A DNA stretch of 64,000 nt from Canna indica (GCA_034359265.1 CP136890.1:53747501-53811500); one strand, 5' to 3'; positions 46,679-59,804 are shown, counted from the stretch's first letter. Numbers and translations: made by a program. Notes: a model not told the origin generated them from the letters alone.

Positions 46679-49600
46679 ATGGCGTCGGGTTTAGTGGCGC
46701 AGCAGCTAGTGCCCCTCGGGGTGGTGTCAGCGACGTCGGATCACACCTCGGTGGTCTCCATCAACATCTTCGTGGCACTGCTCTGCGGATGCATCGTGAT
46801 CGGCCACCTCCTCGAGGAGAATCGCTGGATGAGCGAGTCCATTACCGCCCTCGTCATTGTGAGATAACTCTTTTTCTGGATTCCCGTTGGCAAGGTTCGA
46901 ATCTTTTCTCCGGGAAATGGGGTTCCATTCTTTTGTTGGTTTCCGTGGTTCAGGGAGTGTGCACGGGGTTCGTCATCCTGGTGACAACGAAAGGGAAAAG
47001 CTCTCACATCTTCGTCTTCAGTGAAGACCTCTTCTTCATTTATCTGCTCCCCCCAATCATATTCAATGCGGGGTAATTTTTATTTATCATCCAAAGATCT
47101 GTTCGTAAAGTAACATACAATATATAAATATTTTGTTTAGTATATTCTTCTCAAAAAGAAGTTTCTTTAATATATGCATATATGGCGACGGATTGTTTAC
47201 GTAACATACAAAGAAGAAGATACTGCTTATTTTTTGATATTTATTTCGGAATTTTGAGTTTTGAGGCTCGTTGTGCGTTTGGTGAAGTTGATAATCCAAC
47301 TCTTTTTTCCTTAGTTATATGCATCCACTGTGGTTTTGATGGCAAAATTCATCTTAAACTAAGTTCTCAATGGAAAATTCTTAGTTTATGGAGATATCTG
47401 TACAAAACAATTAGGATAATTTGGCCAAATCCACATATATCTGTAGTTAAAAAGTAGGCTATTTAGTCTTTTTTATATCAATGTGAGTTTCAAAATTCTG
47501 CATCTCTTCATTTTGCTTTCATTTGGTTAATATAACAGTAAGCACATGACTAGTGATTTTTTTTTAATTCCATCTTCCCTTCCATTAAGGTCTAACAAAC
47601 AAAAGCCTAATTGTTGCAAGCTATGAACCCTGAATTTTAACTTTTCAGAAATTTTCTGTGAGAAATTTTGGGTTTTAGGTCTTGAGTTTCTTAGGTATGA
47701 CAAAAATACACAATGACTTACTGAGTCAGATTGGTAGGAATTGGATTTGTTGTTCCACTACAAATATCCTATTTCCATTAGTGTTCGGTGCATTTATTGA
47801 AACTGAGCAACAATTTTACAAAATACCAGTAGCATTATGTTATTGTCTCTGATGAGAATTTTTAAATAATTTATATTCAAAATGCATATCTAACTGTAAT
47901 TAGTAATTAAATGACTTGATGTATAGGACTGTGCGTTGAACTCTTATGTTGGAGTGCGTAGTTTTGTTTTATTTCTTTTTTCTTTTCCATCTCTTGTATT
48001 TTTTTAATACAAAGCCTTTTATTCGAAAAAAAAATGTAAATGACTTGGTATTTGTGTCTTAGCTAGTACAGACGATAGTAAACGTTTACTCGCAATTCGG
48101 AACAGATAAAATAATATTATATTTTGTACCACTTTTTCCAGATCAGTACATAAAGTTCATGAGAAAGCTTATGAAAATTATTTCATAACCTTGTCGTAAA
48201 AGGAAGAAATGAGATGGTTTGTTGATTTTTTAGACAGTAGTCAGATCTTATAATTAAGAAATTCCCATCTGGTTAAGTGCTGCATACATACTTAGTTCTA
48301 GAAAGACTTTAAATAAAGGAAAACATTAGATATTGGTTCTGTTATCAGCATATTTGGTGATAAGTCATCTCAAACAACTCAGTTTAGATGTATGATACTA
48401 TGTGTCCATCTATGTGATTCATGTTTTATGGCATATGGATTGTTATGCACGCATGACTATCATGAGCTTTCATATGCCATATGGCTGTGATTTTTTACAT
48501 ATGCATCTTTTCTTATAAAATGTTTGGGAAGAAAAAGTTTGTGGTTTGGGATCCTTTTATCTACTGGATGGTATGATTTTTTTCCAAAATAAGTGATGTA
48601 GGTGGGATCCAAACTCTGTGGCAATACTATTACTAATGATCATACAATGTGTTCATACTAGCTAATTTAGCTGGTACTTTTAATGGATCATCTCCTGAGT
48701 CTCTCTGAATTCTAATGATCTTATTAGATAGACCATCTCAATAAAGGAGCTTCATGTGTCAATCCTGCTCAAAAGTTTGTTGGGTTTTGGTTGGAAAAGT
48801 TATTTAATTCCATTATAAATGCCCTTGTGGACCTAGTGTGTACACCATTACTTCTAAACAGTGGTTGGAACTGTAAACTAAAACATCTATAGCTATTATA
48901 TATTGTTCTTCCATAATTGTTGATGTAGAACCTCAATGTGTTAGTTTTTTTGAAGTGGCAGGTCAATTAATAGCTTGTAAATATAGTAGCAGTTAACAAA
49001 GTATGATCATAAGTAATAGATGGAAGTTTGGCAATGCAGAAATTGTACAGAATTGTCTCACTGGATGCTTAAAGTTTCTGTTGACTATTTTTCTTAATTA
49101 ATACTACCTAAAATTTATTATTCTTCTTAATTAGTGAAAAAATATTTATTATTTAAGCTTTCCTAGTCGATGGAAACAGAAACATTCATGTTCTTGTATC
49201 ACATTGAAAAGTGCTTTTGTAAAGATCTGAATCCAATGTTCACTTACTAGTTACTATCTTATTCATGTTGAGAATCTTTAGCAATGTACCTTGCTATTAG
49301 TATATTTCCTTTGACATCTAGCTGACTGTAGTTAATTTCCTAGCTAGCAGAAGAAATTTTCTTCTTTAGTTCACAAAGAATGATCATTTTATATACTGAA
49401 TGGTTTCTATGTTTTTCTTTATTGTCAGATTCCAAGTAAAGAAGAAACAATTTTTCCGCAACTTCATGACAATTGCGCTGTTTGGTGCAGTTGGGACATT
49501 AATTTCCTTTTTCATAGTTTCCCTTGGTAAGTTCTTAATTAGAGTGATTGGTGCAACTTGTCTCCCATGAAAATCTCAATTTACATAGATGATTCACTGT

Positions 49601-51098
49601 TTCATATAGCTGTGTTAATAATTGTTAAACTTAGTGTTCCTATTTCAGGCAAGACGCAAAAGACTTTATTAGTTCACATATTTTATTTAGGCAATAATCA
49701 AATCTAAAATACTCCTTTTTGTTTTTGAATTTCTAATACATTTCTTTCTTGGCCCTTGTGACTATGTTTGATGCTAAAACACAGGGGCAATTGCATTTTT
49801 CAGAAAAATGGATATTGGTTCATTGGATGTTGGTGATTTTCTAGGTAAAATCTAATACAAGTTGTGTTTTTGTAGTATGGTGCATGTTTTGGCTATGCAC
49901 CATTTCTTTTTCTCATTTTGTTTATATGTTTCTATTCATGCAGCAATAGGGGCAATCTTTTCTGCAACTGATTCTGTCTGTACCTTGCAGGTCTGAAAGA
50001 AAATCAGGAACTATGTTTTATTACCAGTTTACTTTCTAAAAATAACAAATTACACACTCATAGTGTTTCTTCTGAAACAGGTTCTTAATCAGGATGAAAC
50101 ACCTCTGTTGTATAGCCTAGTTTTTGGTGAAAGTGTTGTTAATGATGCCACATCAGTCGTACTCTTCAATGCAATTCAGAATTTTGATCTTGTTCATATT
50201 GGTGCAAATGATATATTGAAGTTTGTGGCAAACTTTGGATACTTATTTCTCTGCAGCACGTTCCTCGGAGCATTTGTAAGTTTGCTGTTTTTTCAGCTTT
50301 TTAGAACTGTTAGTATTCCTCCACTTACAAGTATAAATGTTGTACATTCTAATAAAAATTTAATTCCAGGGTGGATTGCTAAGTGCATACATGATTAAGA
50401 AGTTGTATATGGGCAGGTTTGTCGAAGAACTTAGCCATATAAGTTTGTTATGCCGTGTATTTTTGCACAAAAATACTACTAACCAAAAAGATAATAAAAC
50501 TTTCAGAATATTGGAAGACATTCTTTTTATTTATTGGATTTTAAGAGTTTTTATATGTTTTCTGTCCACTTCCAGGCATTCTACAGATCGTGAGGTTGCG
50601 CTTATGATACTCATGGCATACCTTTCCTATATGCTGGCTGAAGTGAGATGCTTCTCTAAATGCAAGCAAGAAGTTTTAAAATCTATAACACAGCATGACA
50701 AGGTAGAAATTCATTTATAACATATATTCTAAGCCACTGTTTCTGTTTCGCAGCTGTTAAATTTAAGTGGCATACTCACAGTATTCTTCTGTGGGATAGT
50801 CATGTCGCACTATACCTGGCACAATGTGACAGAGAGCTCAAGAGTTACTACCAAGTATGTAGGGTATTCCAATTATTCTCTAAACTGCTGAATTGCTGCT
50901 TCCCATGTGAGCTTACTCTTGATCTATTTGTTTGATCTTATATCCTACTAACTTCCTTTTCTCTTGTTTATTGTTTACCATTTATTTTGGCTCCAGGCAT
51001 GCTTTTGCCACATTGTCATTTATTTCTGAGACATTTCTCTTCCTCTATGTTGGAATGGATGCATTAGATATTGAGAAGTGGAAGTTCGTCAGTGACAG
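46679..51098 (+). CDS. NHX: Vacuolar-type Na+/H+ (K+/H+) antiporter, exons 1-10 (3' part not found)
   Basis: Exons: 46679-46858, 46954-47072, 49429-49526, 49785-49844, 49944-49990, 50081-50275, 50370-50416, 50576-50642, 50754-50854, 50997-51098, all with GT..AG introns and matching phases, giving 338 uninterrupted codons. The N-terminus holds S-T/A-S-D-H-x-S-V-V and V-A-L-L-C-G-C-I-V-I-G-H-L-L-E-E-N-R-W. The amiloride-site motif F-F-I-Y-L-L-P-P-I is at residues 87-95. The ion-path signatures A-T-D (160-162) and N-D (189-190) are intact, and R-H-S-T-D-R-E-V-A-L follows. This is the class I (tonoplast) NHX type, which exchanges Na+ or K+ for H+ to load the vacuole. Full proteins have about 540 residues, so the last helices and the regulatory C-terminal tail, about 200 residues, are missing. 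No such exon is seen to 64000. The gene therefore either continues beyond the window through a very long intron or is truncated. Confidence 0.93.
47073..49428 (+). other. NHX intron 2
   Basis: 2356 bp, by far the largest complete intron. Donor GG/GTAATT, acceptor TTGTCAG. AT-rich, with no transposable element recognised. It may hold diverged insertions that I cannot name. Confidence 0.8.
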
Positions 51099-51220
51099 GT
51101 ATGCTTTATCCCATGATGACTCAATCAAACTTAATATGTTATCTGAGCAAATAGTCTTTTAATTTAATCACAAAATTTAGCTTGAAGTACAAAATTCAAC
51201 ATAATTTATAGTATCTGAGC
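51099..51220 (+). other. Start of NHX intron 10
   Basis: Donor AG/GTATGC at 51099. No downstream exon is recognised in the window. Everything from here to 64000 is either this intron or sequence beyond a break. Confidence 0.6.
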
Positions 51221-51913
51221 TAGGGCTGATCATGGGTCAAACCCGACCCAATGAACTCGAAAAACCGACCCGACCACAACCAATTGGGTCGGGTCGGGTA
51301 ATCGGGCCGGGTCAGGTTCAAATTATTCAAACTCGATTATAATCGAGTCGGGTCTGGATTTCAGTATTTGAAACTCGATGACCCGAGACCCGACCCGATT
51401 ACCCGAATTATTTGTATTTTTTTAATTTTTTCAAAAAATATATTAAGAAAATGAAAACCTGTTCGGGAAGACGAGCCCGCGCTGGAACCGCGTCTTCCCG
51501 AGGATACGCGGTCCATCTGGCCGCGTTTTCCTAAGGATACACGACCCACGTGGCAGCGTTTTCACGAGATGAAGCAGCACAGGCCGCGTCTTCTGGGGAA
51601 AAGAAGTGACCACACGGGCCGCGTACTTTGGGAATAAGTGTCTTCCCTCAGCTATTGAGACACGCGTGTCTTTCGAGACGCGCGTGTCTCGTTAAAGTAT
51701 TTTTTAAAATCTTTTATTTATTTTTATTTTTTTTAAATGGGTACCTGATTACCCGACCCGACCCGACGCGACCCGACCCGACCCGATCCAATTTCGTGCG
51801 AGTCGGGTTCAAGAAATTGTACCTTCAAACTCGACCCGATCTGACCTTGTTGTTTGTTGGTTGGGTCGGGCCAATTTTTTCTTCAAACCCGACCCAACCT
51901 GTGAACAACCCTA
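51221..51913. mobile_element. Non-autonomous hAT-like element in NHX intron
   Basis: 693 bp with ends TAGGGCTGATCATGGGTCAA / and an inverted right end CTGTGAACAACCCTA, and perfect 8-bp target duplications ATCTGAGC (51213-51220 and 51914-51921). The body is made of GGGTCGGGT / ACCCGACCC words. No transposase. Confidence 0.92.
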
Positions 51914-52046
51914 ATCTGAGCTAGTCATTGATATAGTCTAATATGGTATGCGGATGAGGATAAAAATATATTTTTTTGATCAAACCCGACTAATTGAACC
52001 ACTTTAAAAATGATCTCAAATCCAAGTATTATATTCTAATAGTGCA

Positions 52047-54549
52047 TGTTTGCTTCGTAGGATAAGGAATGATATGATAAGGGATGGATTAATATTCATT
52101 GTTTGTGTTACACCCCGCCTAGGTTCAATCCTAATAAGGAACACCACCTAGGAGAAGTGCAACCAACAATCAACCAACACACCAAGACCTTCATGAACAA
52201 CTTGCAACATGAACTTCAATCACTTGCACTAGAATAATATCTATTACAATGATGAAATATTATTCAAGAAACTTTTACACATCTCTACGGGAATCAACGT
52301 CAAAGCCTGCCTCTACTCTATCTAACTAGACATTCTCAGCTACCAACTCAAACTTGCAGATCTGAGGCAAAAGCAACAAAAATCAGCGGAAAACTGAGTA
52401 GGATATCACAATATGTCAAAGAGGTAAAGATGACCATCCATGATGCCATGATGACATGGTATTCAACTATGTGCATACCACAACTAATATTATATACTCA
52501 TACCAACCAATGCAATGTCATCCTTAGATAAACACTCATGCCTCTATCAACCACTATATAGATATATAATAATGTATGCACCTCATAACTATTAAAATGT
52601 ACTCATGTTAATTAGTACAAAGTCAACTCATACATACCCTATCGACAAATGCATACATGCATAATAATACCCCAATCAAGAGCGTAGTGGACATTGAGTT
52701 TCTCCCTCATTCTCGCACCTTCGAGAGTGGCACCTCAAGCTCGCTCCAGCTAGAGATGCGACTATCCAAAAAGGTCGTCCGCCGACGTCTAACACCTCGA
52801 CGCCGCACATGCACCCGTGTGGATATTTGGTGATCACCAGTGTCACTTGCCCAACACCTCGGGCAAATAAATCAACAGTGTCCAGGCTTGCGCCCAACAA
52901 CGGTCATAATGCACAACATGTCAATATAATTCTCACAACTATAGAAACAACATGCGTAAAATGCTATCAGCACGATATCAACAATATAATGCATACAACA
53001 ATAACTACATCAATAATGCGACCAATCAACAATCTGAATCTAACATTATGCAACTCATTAACACCTACACATGCTTCCTAATCATTATAATCAATATAGA
53101 TGCAATTCATGCAACATAATATGATATCAATATGTATATGAGCCAACAACATGCAACATAAATTTTAACAATAATAGATATCAAGATCAACAGAAGGAAC
53201 AACAATATAAATACTTCAGTTTAGGGTAATCAGACATGTGTTGGATGAGAATCAACGAGAGTCAACAAGAATCAACCACCTTTAACACCATACTAAACTG
53301 TACCATCATAATAAAATTCTTAAAATATAATTTAAGTATCGGCATGCAAATCGAGGCAATCCACCCAGTACTATTTTTGAAATCTGATCATCTTTTAGAG
53401 AAACAGACATCACCAATGAATCCGGAACGTTGTTTAGCTAAAGATTCATATATGATTTATGCAAATTCGACAATCCAAAGGTCCTCAAAATAATTCTACA
53501 AGATAATACCAAAATAACCATTTAATATACCAATATCCCAAAATATAACACTGCCACCATCATTTATATCACTATCACAAACTGAATATAGCATCATCAT
53601 CTAGATTATAACACTAATACAAATATAAAACTTAAGTTACATACTTAAAACATCAATATATCACTCCTACATCATCAACTTAAGTTATAACACAATTACA
53701 TCAATATATCACTGTTATAAACTTCATCCTCTACCTCTCATCCTCAACCTAGGGTTCAACCAACTTCCACCATCTCTCACTCCCCGCCACTGCCACCAGA
53801 TCCGGCGACCGGAGGTCCTTAGGAAGGTGACGCCGCTGGAACTCGACAACAGTCGGGGCAGGGCTGCCTCGACTCCGCCAGGCAGCAGCGGCACTGCTGC
53901 GCTCAGCCGGCCGCTGCCTCGCCTGGTAGCACCGCGGCAGAGTGCTACTGCGCTGAGCAGCGCTGCAGGCCCAGCCATGGCCGACGGCAAGGCTGTACAC
54001 ACTATTTAAATATTCCGATGAACAATATCATCCAACATCGACAAAATTTGAAAATACAATCAAAATTTCCAGAAAATCCTAAAAAATCTAGATCTAAACC
54101 ATCTACAAGAATCTCCGATCTCGATCTCATCCAGACACGACTTTTACCCTAAACGAAGAACAAAGGACGAATAAAAGAATCCTACCTCTAATCGCTCCGA
54201 TCATCGGCCGATGACCGGCTGATCACCCCTCCGATAGCCCGACCTTCTCTTCTCACGACGGCTGCCCCCTCCCTAAGAAAAGAACTAATCAATCTAGGTT
54301 TTAATCCGGTTTGGAAATTAAAAAAAAGCCCTTCGACCACAACAATTTACCAAAATACCCATCAATCATAATAAAATTCTGAAAATTTCCCAAAAATCCA
54401 GAAAAATAATTATTCAAATTTTCGGGAATTAGAAGAAAATGAGTATAAAATTGATATTATATCCGGTGTATACCGGATTTAAAAAATCTATATCCAATCC
54501 ACCATCATTTATTATCCAATCATATCATATCCTATCCAATGAGCAAACA
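52047..54549. mobile_element. MITE split by a solo LTR
   Basis: Left part 52047-52105 (TGTTTGCTTCGTAGGATA and on) and right part about 54434-54549 (ending TATCCAATGAGCAAACA) together match the intact relative at 54896-55099 read in reverse, including the ATCCGGTGTACACCGGATTT-like inner hairpin. The gap is filled by the LTR at 52106. Confidence 0.7.
52106..54433 (-). mobile_element. Solo LTR, Ty3-like type E
   Basis: It begins TGTTACACCCCGCC, ends near the point where MITE sequence resumes, and lacks an internal region. On the minus strand there is a donor AGAG/GTAGGATTC near 54180, a GC-rich leader (53750-54010 region), and a T-rich acceptor GCTTTTGCCTCAG near 52365. The right end and target duplication could not be fixed, so the call rests on the start motif, the size and the interrupted MITE. 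Confidence 0.6.
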
Positions 54550-54895
54550 TAGGGTTTATTGGATCCGTGCTTACTTGGGATTTCAAATCATTTTTAACAT
54601 TGTTCAACAAGTTGGATTTGATTAAAAGAGTATTGTTTTTGTCCTGGCCAGGATACCACATAATGAACTAATAGAACGAGTAATACAGAATAAATTGATG
54701 GCGAGCTATATATATTAGTGATTACCACATATTACAGTTTATATCTGTCAAATTTTATAATTTGGGCTAAATTTTGAGAGCATTCAAGAACTTGCTTAGG
54801 ATTATATGCTGACACAACACCTTATTCCCTAATGTGGTTGCTTGTAGTGTACGAATTTTATGCCGACATCCAGCTGGATCCATACTCTTATGTTA

Positions 54896-55099
54896 TGTTT
54901 GCTTCATTGGATAGAATATGATAGAATTGGATATTAAATGAGAGAGGATTGGATATGAATCTTTTAAATCCGGTGTACATCAGATATCATATTAATTTTA
55001 TATTATTCTAATCCTATTTTTTTCTAATCAATGCACTAAACAAACAATGTATTCAAATTCATATCTTATCCTATCTCTCTTAATCCTATAAAGCAAACA
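54896..55099. mobile_element. Intact MITE copy
   Basis: 204 bp with inverted ends TGTTTGCTTCATTGGAT / ATCCTATAAAGCAAACA. The second copy of the element split at 52047-54549. The class is uncertain because no target duplication is clear. Confidence 0.65.
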
Positions 55100-55428
55100 A
55101 GCACTTGGGGGATTATATCATGGCTCCAACTAACAAGGTTTAGTTTGCCTTGCAATTGCAGTAAACATAAGCCAAGAGATAAAAAAAAGGGATATTGTAT
55201 AGTATTCCGAGTAATATTGTTAGTGGAGAAAATTTAGAAAGTGGACTAACAAAGAGAAATGTTCTTATTGAGAATTTAAGATAGTAGGTTTAATGTAGTG
55301 AAACTTCTCCCTCGATCATGTTAAATTTTACTCGGAATTAATGTCCAAGATTTTTAAGTCGTATTGCCTGAACCTCATGCTCTAACCTTTAAAAGGTAGA
55401 GAAACAAGGCAGTATAGTTTTTGAGGTT

Positions 55429-55661
55429 TATTAGCACAACTCAAATCCTCACCTCGTAGTCCCATCATGGCCACATCAGCACCTGCATTCCACTTCAACT
55501 TCCACTATGCGCCATGCTCTTTTACTGTTGCGTCTGTTATTATTTGATTCTATTTTTTATTCGCTTTGTTCTCTCTTATGCATCCACATAAACATCACCT
55601 GCTGTATTCGCTGCTATGAATGAATCATTTAGTTTTCATCTTTTCCACTTGAGTCTCATTA
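55429..55661 (+). repeat. 5' LTR of Copia element
   Basis: TATTAGCACAAC ... GAGTCTCATTA. It contains TATGCATCCACATAAACATC-type sequence where the 3' LTR has CTATATAAACATC, a likely TATA region near its end. Confidence 0.88.
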
Positions 55662-55731
55662 CTCTCGCGAGAGTGGCTTCCGCTTCCTCGTCCTCATCTC
55701 TTTTCTTTTCTCCATCTTCCTCATCGCAACC

Positions 55732-58700
55732 ATGACTACTGGTGATGCTCATGCCGCTGAGGTCGTCAATCCCTTCACATCAAGGAATCGAGTCATTACC
55801 ATCAACCCTGTTGCGCAACTATTGATAAAGCTTTCCGGCAGCAGCAATTACATGAACTGGCGAATCCATATCGAGCTCCTCCTTCTCGAGAATGACCTCA
55901 CCGCTTTTATTGATGGTAGCATTTCCTATCCTCCCATTGACGATCCCAATCATCGCTTCTGGCTGAGACAAGATGGCATGATTCGCCATGCTATCATGGC
56001 ATCAATGGATTAAACCATCGTCTTCATTGTTTCGACCTCATCTTCATCATCTGATGCTTGGTTGCGACTTGCGGCACAGTTTGCCAACAAGTCTCAGACT
56101 CGGATCTTTGGTCTTCAAGATACTCTTTCCAAATTAACATAAGGAATCAAATCAATATCAAAATACTTTAGTGAGATCAAGACTATCTCAAATGAACTTT
56201 CAATGGCAGGTTCGCCAATTAATCCCTCTGCTCTCACTATTAAAATTCTCAATCGTCTCAGACCCGAATACAACGATATAAGCGCAGCTATGTGCTCGCA
56301 CGACACTCCAATTTTAGTCGAAGAACTATTCAACAAACTGTCGGGCCATGAAACTTTTTTGAAACTTCGGCATGACACTACACTTGTTTCTGTTCAATAC
56401 ACCAATCGACAGAACTCGTTTTCTTCTAATCGCCAGTAGTTCTGGGAAAATAAAAAAGGACCACCTCAGAACAATCAATACAAGCCTCCTCAGAACAATC
56501 AATACAGGTCTCAAGCTCCCAATTATCAGCGTTAGCAGAGATTCAACAACAATAATCAATACAGACCACACATTCAGTGCCAAATATGTGATAAACTTGG
56601 ACACTCCGCTCGAATATGCCGATCCAGATTCATCTCTGATAACACTCAACCACAACTTCATGTTTTTGAGTCACAGCACAAGAATATTTCTCCTTGGATA
56701 ATGGACTGTGGGGCCACTCACCATGTGACATCCGAACCTGATACGCTGCAATATGTCTCCTCGTTTCATAGTGATCAGAACATTTCGCTTGGAGATGGTA
56801 ATCTTATTCCCGCATTCCACTCTGGTATGGTAATCTTGCCTCCCAAATTCTAGCTTCGTGGTGTTCTCTATGCACCATTAATAACCAAAAATTTGCTTTA
56901 TGTAGCTAAATTGTGTAAACACAACCATGCGTATATTGGATTTTTTCCTAACTATTTCCTTGTTAAGGATCTCAATACCGGGATTGTGATCGCTCAAGGC
57001 CAGAATGAAGGTGATCTATACTCTTGGAATCAACCTCAGCCTATCATTCATACCATCTCAGCACATCACACCAGCTCCTCTACATAGTATCAACGTTTGG
57101 GCCATCCACATAATAAAGTTCTCATTCAATTTTATCACAACTTAAGCTATCTTCATCGTCTTTTAAATCTTCACACTGTAATGCCTGCTCATGTAATAAG
57201 AGCCATCGCCTTCCGTTCTTTACTTCATCGATTAAAACTAGCAAGCCACTAGAACTTCTCTACTTGGATGTATGGGTCCCGCTCCCATTACATCCACAGA
57301 AGGGCATCGTTTTAATGTAATCTTTGTCGACCACCATTCTAAATATACTTGGCTATTTCCTATCAAACATAAGTCAGAGTCTTACAAGTTTTCTCCACTT
57401 TCAAACCTCTAGTAGAAAAATACTTCAATCTGTCGATCAAGAGCCTCTATTCTGATGGAGGTGGTGAATACACGGCTCTATCCTCTCTTTTTTCTAGCCA
57501 TGGTATTCAACAACTATGCTCTCCACCCTATACACCCCAGAGGGCTTGGCCAAGCGTAAACACTGGCACATAATGGAAACCTGTCTTACTCTACTCTCAC
57601 AAGCTTCTGTTCCACTACAGTATTGGCATTTTTCCTGTTCGACTGCAGTCTACCTTATCAACTGCATGCCAACATCAACTCTAAAAAACAAGTCACCCTT
57701 CACTCGTCTCTTCAACGACAAGCCCAATTATCTCAACCTTAAAGTATTTGGGTGTCTCTGCTACCCTTGGCTGAGACCTTACTCACACCATAAACATCTT
57801 CTGCTACCCAACTACCTCCACAAACATCTTCTCAACCTTCGCACTCACCCTTTGTTCCTAACATATCATCTTCATTACCAATTGTGGGCCAATCAGTTAG
57901 TGAAGACTCCATCAGAAATATAAATCCACTTTCCATGCATTCCACTGATACCATACCACCTCCGCCTAGACGCATGACCACAAGATCCTAATCCAATATA
58001 TTCAAGCCAAGAAAACCACTTGATTACTCAGCTCTTCTTTCCACTATTATCAACCAACTCATACCAAATACCTATAAACAAGCTTACCAATACCCAGAGT
58101 GGAAGGATGCTATGCACCAAGAGTTTACTACATTAATTCAAAGCCAAATTTGGGATCTAGTTATCGGTTGCAGGTGGGTTTTTCGCATAAAACATAATTC
58201 TGATGGCACCATTGACAGGTTCAAAGGCCGCCTGGTCGCCAAAGGTTTTCAGCAACAAGAAGGCATTGATTTTAACAACACTTTTAGTCCGGTTATTAAA
58301 TAGATAACCATCTGAATTATTCTAACTTTTGCATCTAAGTTTAATTTGAGTCTTTTTCAGTTAGACGTCAATAACGCCTTTCTTCAAGGCAGATTATACG
58401 AGGACGTCTACATGCAGTAGCCTCCCGGCTTTGTTGATCTTGAACACCAGACATATGTTTGTAAATTAAAGAAAGCCATCTACGGCTTAAGACAATGCCT
58501 GCAAGCCTAGTTTAATGAACTTCGAAGCTTCTTGTAGTTAGTCGGGTTTAACAACTCAAAGTCAGATATCTCCTTGTTCATACAACATGGTTCTCAGTCG
58601 GTGACACTTCTATTGCTCTACGTCGATGACATCATTTTCACAGGAACTTCTACATCTAAAATTCAGGAGATACATTCCAAGCTAGCCTCTCGGTTCTCTC

Positions 58701-59560
58701 AAAGATATATAACCATTGAGCTACTTTCTAGGTGTTGAAGTTATTAAGAATGACAAAGGACTTTTTTTGTCTCAACGCAAATATATCTCCGATCTCCTAC
58801 ATCGGGTGGATATGCACGATGCTAATCCTGTTATAACACCCATCTCTTCGTCAGCTCGGCTATCATTAAATGATGGTACACCTTTTGCTGATGCAAAACT
58901 ATTCAAATAAGTCGTCGGCGCTCTTTAGTATTTGTCCTTCACCAGACCAGACATTGCATTTACAATCAACAAGCTCTCGCAGTACAAGCATCAATTGTCT
59001 GCCTTTCATTAGCAGTGCTGCAAAAGATTGTTGTGATATTTGAAAGGCATTGCCAATCTAGGCATTCTCCTAAACTCGAGTCCAAATCTTGAAATCAAAG
59101 CTTACTCTGATTCTGATTGGGGTGGCAACCAGAATGATCGGCGATCAACAGGAGCATATTTAATATTCATTGGTGATTCACCAATAAGCTGGACTTCGAA
59201 GAAACAGAAGACCATCGCCTGATCGTCCACTGAGGCCGAATACAAATCGCTAGCTAACACCACTACAGAGGTGCGCTCTGGCTTATCAGCATCCTAAAAG
59301 AGCTTTAATGCTGCCGACTTTCTACCCAACACTAGTCTGTGACAACCTTGGAGCTACATTACTCACAAAGCACCCTACCAATCACAGTCACATGAAACAT
59401 GTTGAAATCGACTTCCATTTTGTTCGTGAACAAGTTGAAGAAAGCAATATCCAAGTGAAGCACATTCTTGCGTCACTGCAACTAGCTGACTCTCTCACCA
59501 AAGCAAACACCTCAATATTTTTGGACCACAAGATCAAGATGAGCGTCATCGGATGACCCA
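55732..59560 (+). pseudogene. Copia gag-pol polyprotein (many stops)
   Basis: gag starts at 55732 with N-P-V-A-Q-L-L-I-K-L and N-Y-M-N-W. The zinc knuckle C-Q-I-C-D-K-L-G-H-S-A-R-I-C is near 56578-56619. Protease W-I-M-D-C-G-A-T-H-H (56696-56725) has D-C-G in place of D-S-G. The integrase core D-G-G-G-E-Y is near 57455. RT has F-K-G-R-L-V-A-K-G-F (58220-58249) and the catalytic Y-V-D-D at 58619-58630. RNase H has Y-S-D-S-D-W-G-G near 59105. At least eight in-frame stops and several frameshifts. Stops often sit at Gln or Trp positions (CAG or TGG to TAG, CGA to TGA), as after cytosine methylation and deamination. Confidence 0.9.
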
Positions 59561-59561
59561 T

Positions 59562-59572
59562 CTTGAGGGGGA
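59562..59572 (+). other. Polypurine tract
   Basis: CTTGAGGGGGA directly before the 3' LTR, the common plant Copia plus-strand primer. Confidence 0.9.
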
Positions 59573-59804
59573 TATTAGCACAACTCAAATCCTCACCTCG
59601 TAGTCCCATCATGGCCACGTCAGCACCTGCTTCCACTTTAGCTTTCACTATGCACCACGCTCTTTTACCGTTGCGTCTGTTATTGTTTAATTTTATTTTT
59701 GCTTCGCCACGTTCTCTCTTAAGCATCTATATAAACATCACCCGCTGTATTCGCTGCTATGAATGAATCATTTAGTTTTCATCTTTTCCACTTGAGTCTC
59801 ATTA
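59573..59804 (+). repeat. 3' LTR of Copia element
   Basis: Matches 55429-55661 along its length with scattered substitutions and small indels. Confidence 0.9.

Larger units (their letters stand above)
55429..59804 (+). mobile_element. Full-length inactive Copia element
   Basis: 4376 bp. LTRs 55429-55661 and 59573-59804 (233 and 232 bp) begin TATTAGCACAAC (TG mutated to TA in both). The polypurine tract CTTGAGGGGGA is at 59562-59572. Imperfect target duplications AGGTT (55424-55428) and AAGTT (59805-59809), 4 of 5. The LTRs differ at many sites, so the insertion is old. Order gag, protease, integrase, RT, RNase H, as in Copia elements. Confidence 0.9.

Noticed and set aside
47182..47457. 91-codon open frame within NHX intron 2
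   Set aside because: No similarity I recognise, no splice context, and the flanking exon phases need it removed.
50376..50720. Single 114-codon frame across NHX exons 7 and 8
   Set aside because: It reads through an intron. Splice sites and phases show two exons separated by 159 bp.
53724..54009. Ala/Arg-rich open frames on both strands
   Set aside because: GC-rich leader of the type E LTR, with no domain and opposite frames equally open.
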